Origin: CAZWCX01 sp964632945
GTDB lineage: Bacteria > Planctomycetota > MHYJ01 > WSZJ01 > CAZWCX01
Direction of reading: 5' to 3'
Assembly (NCBI GenBank): GCA_964632945.1
Contig: CAZWCX010000155.1
Coordinates: 1 to 14,505 of the forward strand
DNA: 14,505 nucleotides
Below are positions 1 through 7,596 of this stretch, one piece after another. Under the pieces are notes generated by a model, which saw only the letters and a list, made by a program, of their open reading frames with translations, had not been told where the DNA came from and did not search any database. The translations under genes were made by a program, and so were the position numbers. The first letter of the stretch is position 1, and each line of letters begins with the position of its first letter.

Positions 1-174
1 CGTGTCCCCCCCCCGGGTGATGACGACGCGCCCGCCGTCGACGGCGATCGCGACCTCGTCGGGGAAGGTCTGCTCGAGCTTCCCCTTGGGCCCCTCGACG
101 CTGACGTGGCGGTCCGCGACGGCGACCTTGACGCCCTGGGGGATCTCGACCGGCTTCTTGCCAATGCGCGACAT
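1..174 (-). CDS. rplF: 50S ribosomal protein L6, N-terminal part (cut by window edge)
   Basis: The first 58 residues of ribosomal protein L6, a large-subunit protein near the factor-binding site, are visible; the rest lies left of the window. The protein begins MSRIGKKPVEIP and continues with VSVEGPKGKLEQTFP, the conserved start of the L6 family. The ATG at 174 is the family start, and a GGAG (185-188 on the minus strand) lies 10 nt upstream. It follows rpsH by 49 nt in the standard spc-type order (S14-S8-L6). A run of nine C on the plus strand (6-14) gives two Gly codons here and is a possible sequencing-error site, but the frame stays open to the edge. Confidence 0.95.
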   Translation of the reverse strand, partial: MSRIGKKPVEIPQGVKVAVADRHVSVEGPKGKLEQTFPDEVAIAVDGGRVVITRGGDT

Positions 175-223
175 GACGAGCTCGCTCCGCGCCCGGGGGG
201 CACGTGAAGGACCGCGTGGTGGA

Positions 224-637
224 TCAGTAGACCTGGGCCAGGACCTCGCCGCCGACACCGCGGGCGCGTGCCTCGCGGCTCGACAGGACGCCCTGCGAGG
301 TGGACAGGATGTTGACGCCCAGGCCGTTCATGACCCGGTAGAGCTCCTTGGCCTTGAGGTAGATGCGGCGCCCGGGGCTCGAGACCCGCTGGAGGTGGGA
401 GATCACATCCTCCCCGTCGGGCCCGTGCTTGAGGTCGATCTCGAGCCAGCCCTGCGCGCCGATCCCGTCCTCGGGCTTCGACTCGAACTCGCGGTGCGCG
501 GCGATGTAGCCCTCGCGGCGGAGCACGTCCGCGAGCTGGACCTTGATGTAGGACTTGGGGATGCGGACGTTGCGCCGGCGGTTCCGCGTGGCGTTGCGGA
601 TCCGGGTCAGCATGTCGGCGATCGGGTCGGTCATCAT
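224..637 (-). CDS. rpsH: 30S ribosomal protein S8
   Basis: S8 is a primary 16S rRNA-binding protein of the small-subunit platform, and in E. coli it also represses the spc operon. The protein has 137 residues, close to the usual 130. The N-terminus MTDPIADMLTRIRNA is diagnostic. The C-terminus carries GLGVNILSTS followed by GVGGEVLAQVY, the conserved rRNA-binding end. Two adjacent ATGs (637 and 634) give MMTDP or MTDP; either may be used. The gene follows the rpsN stop by 12 nt, and its SD-like AGGG overlaps the end of rpsN, which suggests translational coupling. Confidence 0.97.
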   Translation of the reverse strand: MMTDPIADMLTRIRNATRNRRRNVRIPKSYIKVQLADVLRREGYIAAHREFESKPEDGIGAQGWLEIDLKHGPDGEDVISHLQRVSSPGRRIYLKAKELYRVMNGLGVNILSTSQGVLSSREARARGVGGEVLAQVY

Positions 638-649
638 GGCTTCAGGCCC

Positions 650-835
650 TCACCAGCTTGCCTTGCGGACGCCCGGAATCCGGCCCTGGAGGGCGAGATT
701 CCGGAAGCAGATCCGGCAGACCTGGAACTTGCGGTAATAGGCGTGTGCCCGCCCACAGAGCTGGCAGCGGTTGTACTTCCGGACCTTGAACTTCGGCGTC
801 GCCTGCTGCTTGAGGATCCAGCACTTCTTGGCCAA
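650..835 (-). CDS. rpsN: 30S ribosomal protein S14, zinc-binding type, TTG start
   Basis: This is the 61-residue zinc-binding (type Z) form of S14, which assembles into the head of the small subunit. Two CxxC knuckles are visible, C24-x2-C27 and C40-x2-C43, within NRCQLCGRAH and CRICFRNLA. The C-terminus GRIPGVRKASW is the family signature, and the length is exact. No ATG is available. The start is TTG (833-835), which gives the expected MAKK opening, and AGGAG (842-846 on the minus strand) lies 6 nt upstream. It sits between rplE and rpsH as in other bacteria. Confidence 0.96.
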   Translation of the reverse strand: MAKKCWILKQQATPKFKVRKYNRCQLCGRAHAYYRKFQVCRICFRNLALQGRIPGVRKASW

Positions 836-841
836 GGGTCG

Positions 842-846
842 CTCCT
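842..846 (-). promoter_or_regulatory. Shine-Dalgarno sequence fixing the TTG start of rpsN
   Basis: AGGAG on the minus strand lies 6 nt before the TTG at 835. No ATG or GTG in frame gives a family-like N-terminus, so this site decides the start. A small inverted repeat (CCCGCG / CGCGGG, 7-nt loop) lies just upstream in the 79-nt rplE-rpsN spacer. Confidence 0.7.
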
Positions 847-914
847 GTTGCCGGGTCCCGCGTCACGGGCGCGGGGAACACGAATCCACGATTTCGACGG
901 AAGGATTTCCTACG

Positions 915-1457
915 TCAGTTGGTGCGGAACGGCATCCCCAGCAGATTCAGGAGCTCGAACGACTCCGAATCGTTCTGGGACCGGATGACGATGTTGATGT
1001 CCATGCCCTGGACGAACTCGACGGAATCGATATTGATCTCGGGGAACACGATCTGTTCGGCAAGCCCGAGGTTGTAGTTGCCGCGGCCGTCGAACGACTT
1101 GGGGGAGAGTCCGCGGAAGTCGCGGATGCGGGGGAGGACGACCGAGATGAGGCGATCGAGGAATTCATACATGCGTCGGCGGCGCAGCGTGACGCTGCAT
1201 CCGATCGCGTCCCCCTGGCGCAGCTTGAATCCGGCGATCGACTTGCGCGCCTTGTTGACGGTCGGTCGCTGGCCCGCCAGGATGGTCATATCCCGGACGG
1301 CCGCTTCGATGCGCGCCTTGTTCTCGAGCGCCTTGCCGATCCCCATGTTGACGACGATTTTCTCCAGCCGCGGCAGGGACATCGGGTTGTTGCGCCCGAG
1401 GCGCTGCGCCAGCGCGGGGACGATCTCTTCCTTGTAGCGCTTCTGCAACCGGGACAT
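915..1457 (-). CDS. rplE: 50S ribosomal protein L5
   Basis: L5 binds 5S rRNA and forms part of the central protuberance. The protein has 180 residues, the usual length. It starts MSRLQKRYKEEIVPAL and contains LEKIVVNMGIG (about 30-40), then GQRPTVNKARKSIAGFKLR (about 63-81), and MDINIVIRS near the C-terminus, all family hallmarks. The ATG at 1457 is chosen over longer openings because it matches the family start and has AGGGAG (1467-1472 on the minus strand) 9 nt upstream. It follows rplX by 26 nt. The gap to rpsN is longer (79 nt). Confidence 0.97.
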   Translation of the reverse strand: MSRLQKRYKEEIVPALAQRLGRNNPMSLPRLEKIVVNMGIGKALENKARIEAAVRDMTILAGQRPTVNKARKSIAGFKLRQGDAIGCSVTLRRRRMYEFLDRLISVVLPRIRDFRGLSPKSFDGRGNYNLGLAEQIVFPEINIDSVEFVQGMDINIVIRSQNDSESFELLNLLGMPFRTN

Positions 1458-1483
1458 GAGCGAGGTCTCCCTAGATCGGCATC

Positions 1484-1804
1484 CTACGTCGTGTAGGCGA
1501 CTTCCTTCTTGCACCGGCGGCACACGCGGTGCTTGCCCTTGCCTTCGGGCATCTCGACGCGCGGTCGCGTCGGCTTATTGCAATTGGGACAGATCAGCAT
1601 GACCTTGTCGGCCCGCACCGGGGCCTCCTTCTGGATGCGCGCGCCGTGCGGATACTCGGCGCTGCGGCGCAGGTGTTTCCACACGAAGTTGACGCCCTGC
1701 ACCAGGACGCGCCCCTTCTCGATATCGACGCGGAGGACCCGGCCCTGCTTTCCGGCGTCGTCACCGGCAATCACCTGGACCAGATCGTTCTTGCGCACGT
1801 GCAT
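1484..1804 (-). CDS. rplX: 50S ribosomal protein L24 with C-terminal zinc ribbon
   Basis: L24 is an assembly-initiator protein of the large subunit. The 106-residue protein begins MHVRKNDLVQVIAGDDAGKQG, the KOW-motif start. Its C-terminal part has CPNC and CRRC pairs separated by a basic linker (PTRPRVEMPEGKGKHRV), a probable zinc ribbon found in a subset of bacterial L24 proteins. An in-frame ATG ten codons upstream (1834) would add MDSSIPGEFD. I prefer 1804 by homology, with a GGGGGA 7 nt upstream, but neither SD is strong. It lies between rplN (91 nt upstream) and rplE (26 nt downstream). Confidence 0.94.
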   Translation of the reverse strand: MHVRKNDLVQVIAGDDAGKQGRVLRVDIEKGRVLVQGVNFVWKHLRRSAEYPHGARIQKEAPVRADKVMLICPNCNKPTRPRVEMPEGKGKHRVCRRCKKEVAYTT

Positions 1805-1895
1805 GTCGAATTCCCCCGGGATCGATGAATCCATCCGTTCTTTCCGTCTCGGCGCGCCCGGACACCGGTCCCGCCGACTCGCCGTCGGATCGCCC

Positions 1896-2261
1896 TTACA
1901 CGACCTCCGCCGCCAGCGAAATGATCTTCATGAATTTCTTCCGCAGTTCGCGCGGGACCGCGCCGAAGATGCGCGTCCCCCGCGGATTGTTGTCGCCGTC
2001 GAGCAGCACGACTGCGTTGCGGTCAAACCGCACATACGTCCCGTCCGCGCGCCGGATGGCGTCCTTCGTCCGGACGATGACGCCGCGCACGATGTCGCCT
2101 TCCTTGATTTCCCCCCGCGGAACCGCCTTCTTCACCGTGGCGACCACGATGTCGCCCACCGCGCCGTAGCGCCGTTTGCTCGAGCCCAGAATCTGAATGC
2201 AGCCCACGATCTTGGCGCCGGTATTGTCGGCGACGTCAAGCTTCGTCCTCATCTGGATCAT
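1896..2261 (-). CDS. rplN: 50S ribosomal protein L14
   Basis: L14 binds 23S rRNA at the subunit interface (bridge region). The protein has 121 residues. It begins MIQMRTKLDVADNTGAK, the canonical L14 start, and contains GDIVVATVKKAVPRG, VRFDRNAVVLL and GTRIFGAVPRELR in family order. The ATG at 2261 has GAGGA (2270-2274 on the minus strand) 8 nt upstream. A 193-nt non-coding spacer separates it from rpsQ, unusually long for this operon. Confidence 0.97.
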   Translation of the reverse strand: MIQMRTKLDVADNTGAKIVGCIQILGSSKRRYGAVGDIVVATVKKAVPRGEIKEGDIVRGVIVRTKDAIRRADGTYVRFDRNAVVLLDGDNNPRGTRIFGAVPRELRKKFMKIISLAAEVV

Positions 2262-2454
2262 GGCGTCCGTCCTCGTCGGCAGCGTGGCTCGCGGGATTCC
2301 GGGGCACTACCGTCGACCCCCGGGAGGGGCCGGCGTTCCGGGAAGGCAACCCGGGGAGGCAGGCTCACCGATGACCGCCTCGCGGGGCACCCGCCGCGCG
2401 CGTCGCCCCGCTCGCCCACACCTTGTCGTCGTTTTCCTTCGATTCGAGTCGAGT
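2262..2454. other. Long spacer inside the ribosomal operon (rpsQ-rplN)
   Basis: No gene is recognisable on either strand. The spacer is GC-rich and holds inverted repeats: GCGGGGC (2382-2388) with GCCCCGC (2405-2411), and CCCCGGG (2318-2324) with CCCGGGG (2350-2356). Neither is followed by a T-tract, so they are not clear intrinsic terminators. They could be leader or processing structures, or chance structure in GC-rich DNA. Confidence 0.5.
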
Positions 2455-2784
2455 CTACTCCGTCGGAGTCCCGGCCGCCGGAGCGGCGGCGGCGGACACC
2501 CCTTCCCGGCCCCGATCCAGGATTTCCTTGAGGGTCCAACGCTTGCTCTTGCTCATCGGCCGCGTCGAGGCGATGACGACCTTGTCCCCGGGCCGCGCTT
2601 CGCGCTTCTCGTCATGGCATACATAGGTGGTGTAGCGGCGCATGATCTTCCCGAATTTCGGATGACAGACGAGACGCTCCACCTTCACGGTGATCGTCTT
2701 CTCCATCTTGTTGCTCACCACCATGCCGATGATGAACTTGCGCCGCCGACCCTCGGGCGCCGGCTTCTTTTCTTCCGCAGTCAT
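2455..2784 (-). CDS. rpsQ: 30S ribosomal protein S17
   Basis: S17 is a primary 16S rRNA-binding OB-fold protein. The 109-residue product contains IIGMVVSNKMEKTITVKVER (about 18-37), HPKFGKIMRRYTTYVCHDE, GDKVVIASTRPMSKSKRW and then a tail. It is about 20 residues longer than common S17, owing to a C-terminal Ala/Pro-rich extension (GVSAAAAPAAGTPTE). The ATG at 2784 has a perfect GGAGG (2792-2796 on the minus strand) 7 nt upstream; longer in-frame openings do not look like S17. It is the first gene of the cluster here: no rpmC or rplP is found upstream, where a promoter and a divergent kinase gene lie instead. Confidence 0.96.
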   Translation of the reverse strand: MTAEEKKPAPEGRRRKFIIGMVVSNKMEKTITVKVERLVCHPKFGKIMRRYTTYVCHDEKREARPGDKVVIASTRPMSKSKRWTLKEILDRGREGVSAAAAPAAGTPTE

Positions 2785-2833
2785 CCCTGTTCCTCCCTGG
2801 ACCACCCCGACCGCGCCCCTTCCACCCCGCGGC

Positions 2834-2855
2834 GACCCGACCGTTGCGGCGGGTC
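2834..2855 (-). promoter_or_regulatory. Leader hairpin 2 upstream of rpsQ
   Basis: In the mRNA sense this reads GACCCG-CCG, loop CAA, CGG, one bulged U, then CGGGTC. That is a 6+3 bp stem with a single bulge on the 3' side. It lies about 36 nt before the rpsQ SD. Its role is unknown; its shape repeats that of the hairpin at 2905-2933. Confidence 0.45.
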
Positions 2856-2904
2856 TCGGCCAGGGGCAATGGCAAGGCGTGCGCACGTGCGGCGCGAAGA
2901 CACC

Positions 2905-2933
2905 TCCGCTGCCCGCACGGATGCGGCAGCGAA
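2905..2933 (-). promoter_or_regulatory. Leader hairpin 1 upstream of rpsQ
   Basis: In the mRNA sense, GCTGCC-GCA, loop TCCG, TGC, one bulged G, then GGCAGC form a stem. C-G, U-G and U-A pairs extend it outward to 2905/2933. It would begin about 20 nt after the predicted transcription start. The function is unknown; a binding site for an autoregulating ribosomal protein is possible but only inferred. Confidence 0.45.
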
Positions 2934-2961
2934 CCCGGTTCCGGACATTGAGGAGTGCCAT

Positions 2962-2989
2962 ATCTTATGGGGGGAGTTGGGATTGTCAA
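2962..2989 (-). promoter_or_regulatory. Predicted sigma70-type promoter of the rpsQ-led ribosomal operon
   Basis: On the minus strand, TTGACA (2984-2989, a perfect -35) is followed after 16 nt by TAAGAT (2962-2967, four of six -10 positions). The site is in the AT-rich part of the intergenic region and points to rpsQ. The predicted start of transcription is near 2954, giving a leader of about 170 nt. It supports rpsQ as the true first gene of this transcription unit. Confidence 0.65.
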
Positions 2990-3126
2990 GTGAAATTCGG
3001 TCTCGAGGGCGCGGACCGGTTTGTCTGCGGCCGCGCGGGCCCAGGCGCGGGCGCGGGTTCCTTCGCCCCGGATCCCCACCGGGAGTTGCGCCCCCCTCTG
3101 GAATTCCCGCGCGGCGTCCGATAGCA

Positions 3127-3132
3127 TATAGT
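3127..3132 (+). promoter_or_regulatory. Possible -10 element for the kinase operon
   Basis: TATAGT lies in a short AT-rich stretch about 27 nt before the kinase ATG, in the divergent intergenic region. No convincing -35 lies 16-18 nt upstream, so this is weak. A GGAAGGA (3133-3139) follows but is 19 nt from the ATG, too far for a standard SD. Confidence 0.3.
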
Positions 3133-3158
3133 GGAAGGATCGTCTGCGCCCCTGGTCC

Positions 3159-4037
3159 ATGCGAGAAAGATGCGCCGCCGTGAAGGTGAATCCCGACGAC
3201 GACCTCACCGGAAAGGCCCTCGGCGAGTACATCCTCCGCCAGAAGATCGTGCGCACCGAGTACTCGACGATCTACCGGGCGGAACACAAACAGAGCAAAG
3301 AACCGTTCGCGGTCAAGGTGCTGACCGCCAAGAGCGCGCAGGACCCGGTCCTCGTCAAGCGGTTCGTTCGCGAAGCCAAGGCGGCGGGGAAGATCCACGA
3401 CCATCACGTCGTCCGCGTGCAGACCTTCGGCATGGTCCAGGACCTCTACTACATCGTCATGGAGTACGTCGAGGGGATGGACCTGATGAACCTGATGCGC
3501 TCGCGCGACTTCGACGTGAAGAACGCCGCGTTGCTCGTGCGCTCGGTGGCCAAGGGGTTGGCGGCGGCGCATCGCGAAGGCATCACCCACCGCGACGTCA
3601 AGCCGTCGAACATCCTCGTGTCGACGCGCGGGGCGATCAAGCTGACCGACTTCGGCCTCGCGCGCGACGACAACACCCAGTCCAATCTGACCGGGAACAC
3701 CGTGCGCATCGGCACGCCGCACTACATGGCCCCCGAGCAGTGGCGGGGCGATCCCATCGACTATCGCGCCGACGTCTACGGCCTGGGCGGGACCTTCTAT
3801 CACCTGATCTTCAAGAAGCCGCCCTTCGGCGAAGACGAACTCGAGGAGTTGCGCCGCCGCCACCTGGAGGACGAGCTCGACATGTCCGACCTTCCGGACG
3901 TCTCGGTGTTCAAGCGCGTCAAGCAGGTGATCGCGACCATGATGGCCAAGTCTCCCGACGAGCGCTACCAGGACTACGCGGTCCTGATCGACGACCTGAA
4001 CGCGATCATCCAGGGTCTGCAGGCGATCGGCAAATGA
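3159..4037 (+). CDS. Hanks-type Ser/Thr protein kinase, soluble, Gly-poor P-loop
   Basis: This 292-residue protein is a eukaryote-like Ser/Thr kinase with no membrane segment or sensor domain. Catalytic motifs are present: Lys53 (FAVKVL), alphaC Glu72 (RFVREAKA), the HRDVKPSN loop (144-151, an RD kinase), DFG (164-166) with a Thr/Ser-rich activation loop, and MAPEQ (190-194). The nucleotide loop is odd: where GxGxxG is expected, the sequence is IVRTEYSTIYRA (30-41), with no glycine. The invariant Lys, HRD and DFG suggest it is still active. The start is uncertain: ATG 3159 has no close SD, and a GTG at 3180 (VKVNPDDD) is an alternative. The stop overlaps the next gene by 4 bp (ATGA), so the two are probably coupled. 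Substrates are unknown. Confidence 0.9.
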   Translation: MRERCAAVKVNPDDDLTGKALGEYILRQKIVRTEYSTIYRAEHKQSKEPFAVKVLTAKSAQDPVLVKRFVREAKAAGKIHDHHVVRVQTFGMVQDLYYIVMEYVEGMDLMNLMRSRDFDVKNAALLVRSVAKGLAAAHREGITHRDVKPSNILVSTRGAIKLTDFGLARDDNTQSNLTGNTVRIGTPHYMAPEQWRGDPIDYRADVYGLGGTFYHLIFKKPPFGEDELEELRRRHLEDELDMSDLPDVSVFKRVKQVIATMMAKSPDERYQDYAVLIDDLNAIIQGLQAIGK

Positions 4038-5371
4038 TCGACATCGAATACCTGCCCTACGCGGCATTCGGCGCGCTCGTCTACACGCTGGTGCTGACCG
4101 ACCTCCGCATCGGGCTCGCGCTGACCCTTTTTTGCATCGCCCTCTCGCCGGAGATGCCCGAGACCATCGGCATCCGCAATGTGCGACTCGAAGACCTCCT
4201 GCTGCCGGCCCTGGTCGTGTCGTGGTTCGCCCGCGCGCTGCGCGAGCGGCAGGAAATCGAGCCCAGCGCGCTCAAGTCGCCCATCCTCCTCTACCTGTTC
4301 TTTTGCATGCTCTCGGCCCTGCACGGGATCATGACCACGTCCCAGGATCCCGCCTATACGGTGTTCTACTTCGGCAAGATCGCGGAGTACTTCGTTTTCT
4401 ACTTCATCTTCCTGAACAACGTGCGCACGCCCCGTGAAATGCAGGCGTTCGTGATTCTCTCCGTGGTCGCCGCCTGCGCGCTCGGATTCTCCGGGATCGG
4501 CGAGTTCCTTGCCGGCATGCCCGCGTTCGGCGGAGGAAAGATCCACGGACCCACCGGCGAGACCTCGAACGTCCTCGGCGGGTACTTCGTCTTTCACCTC
4601 GGCCTCGTGATCGGTCTGATCTTCGAGGCGCCGAATCCCCGGGCGAAGATGCTGTTGATCGGCGCGGGAGCGATTCTGTTCGTGCCGTTCCTGTTCACGC
4701 TTTCGCGCACCTCCTATGCCGCCCTGTTCGGGGCGCTGCTGACGGTCGGAATCCTGCGCCGGCGCGTCGTCCTCTTCGGCCTGCTCGGCCTGGTGATGAT
4801 GATGCCGCTGCTGGTCCCGGAATTCGTCCTGGCCCGGATCGCGACCATCTTCGACATCTTCGGGGATTCGCCGCCGACCTCCTGGACGTCGCGGGTCTAC
4901 GCCTGGCAATTGTTCGGGCGGCGCGGTATGGACAGCCCCCTCCTCGGAGTGGGCCTGGGCTCGCTGGCGCCGGGACGGGTCGACAACGGTTACGTCCATA
5001 TGATGGTGGAGATCGGTCTGGTCGGCCTGGGAATGTTTCTGTGGATGCTCGTGCGCGCGCTGGTGGAAGCGCTTCGCGTCCACGCCGCCTATGCGAACCA
5101 GCCCTGGTTTCGCGGCTTCGGGCTGGGCTTCCTCTGCGGCACGGTGGGCCTGATGCTCCACGCGATCGGCAGCCCGTCGTTCACCGCGATTCGGACGATG
5201 GAGCCGCTCATGGTGACGATGGCGCTGGTCACTCTGCTCGGGAATCGAGCGGAGATCTGGGGGCAGCCGGTAGACGAATCCCACCCGGCACACGCGCCCG
5301 ATTTTCTGTACGTGCGCCGGGGCGCCGCGCCGCCCGCGGGCGCCCCCGCCGCGGCTCCGCCCGGGCCGTAG
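4034..5371 (+). CDS. O-antigen ligase/polymerase-like polytopic membrane protein
   Basis: A 445-residue protein made almost entirely of hydrophobic helices (roughly ten or more), ending in a Pro/Ala-rich cytoplasmic-looking tail (430-445). Features of the Wzy_C/O-antigen ligase (WaaL, Wzy) superfamily are visible: FTLSRTSYAAL (221-231), RVYAWQLF (287-294), SPLLGVGLGS (301-310) and DNGYVHMMVEIGLVGLGMF (317-335), which resembles the family block around a conserved His in the large outer loop. Such enzymes join or polymerise lipid-linked glycans at the membrane. The glycan here is unknown, and no glycosyltransferase genes lie nearby. The ATG at 4034 lies in the ATGA overlap with the kinase stop, which fixes the start. 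A regulatory link with the kinase is inferred from the coupling. Confidence 0.82.
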   Translation: MIDIEYLPYAAFGALVYTLVLTDLRIGLALTLFCIALSPEMPETIGIRNVRLEDLLLPALVVSWFARALRERQEIEPSALKSPILLYLFFCMLSALHGIMTTSQDPAYTVFYFGKIAEYFVFYFIFLNNVRTPREMQAFVILSVVAACALGFSGIGEFLAGMPAFGGGKIHGPTGETSNVLGGYFVFHLGLVIGLIFEAPNPRAKMLLIGAGAILFVPFLFTLSRTSYAALFGALLTVGILRRRVVLFGLLGLVMMMPLLVPEFVLARIATIFDIFGDSPPTSWTSRVYAWQLFGRRGMDSPLLGVGLGSLAPGRVDNGYVHMMVEIGLVGLGMFLWMLVRALVEALRVHAAYANQPWFRGFGLGFLCGTVGLMLHAIGSPSFTAIRTMEPLMVTMALVTLLGNRAEIWGQPVDESHPAHAPDFLYVRRGAAPPAGAPAAAPPGP

Positions 5372-5535
5372 TCCCCGCCCCGCCGCCGTCGGCCGCGCTC
5401 CGATCCCGCCCCCGGTTCGGGATTTCCCCTTTACCCGCGCCCGCCGATGTGCTAAATCATTTCCCCTAACCTGGGCGGGCCGGCCCGGACCCCCGCCCCG
5501 AGCCCGGGTCCCGTCCCGCTTTCGGTTTTCCGCCC
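5372..5535 (+). promoter_or_regulatory. speA leader region: possible promoter and competing GC stems
   Basis: No gene is seen. ATCCCG (5403-5408) and CGGGAT (5418-5423) form a small hairpin followed by a poor T-run, at best a weak terminator for the upstream pair. A TTTACC (5430-5435) and an extended -10-like TGCTAAATC (5450-5458) could be a promoter. Downstream, GGGCGGG (5473-5479)/CCCGCCC (5492-5498) and GGACCC (5487-5492)/GGGTCC (5506-5511) are mutually exclusive stems. A perfect 12-bp palindrome lies at 5476-5487. All assignments are weak. Confidence 0.3.
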
Positions 5536-7455
<1,920 letters not shown>

Positions 7456-7596
7456 GCGGTCCTCGCGGCGCGCAGGACACCCCCGACCCCGGGCCGCGCG
7501 GGAGTGCCGGCCGGAACCGGTCCTCGCGCAGGATTGCGGGCGCCGGCTCTCGCCCGGGCGTCTGCGGCCCCCCGCCCTGACGCGGGCCGATGACGC
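7456..7596. other. Convergent intergenic region, speA / ABC permease
   Basis: The 141-bp gap lies between the 3' ends of two converging genes. It is GC-rich with short inverted repeats, for example GGGCG / CGCCC around 7540-7560, but no stem followed by a T-tract. No intrinsic terminator can be assigned with confidence. Confidence 0.4.

Noticed and set aside
6..14. C9 homopolymer as a frameshift in rplF
   Set aside because: The frame reads through it to the window edge with plausible L6 sequence (VVITR before it), so no frameshift can be claimed.
2785..2961. Possible rpmC (L29) gene or N-terminal extension of S17
   Set aside because: All three minus frames were read; none has the L29 helical pattern, and the S17 start at 2784 has a perfect SD.
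3131..4033. Upstream extension of the O-antigen ligase-like frame through the kinase region
   Set aside because: The extension is Arg/Pro-rich frame noise overlapping the kinase. The ATG in the ATGA overlap gives a clean hydrophobic N-terminus.
2781..4067. Long open frame of 428 codons on the minus strand opposite the kinase
   Set aside because: It is antisense to a kinase with all catalytic motifs; its composition is that of a GC-rich shadow frame with no family-like motif.
7456..7596. Bidirectional intrinsic terminator between speA and the permease
   Set aside because: Short GC inverted repeats are present but none is followed by a T-run on either strand, so it cannot be supported.
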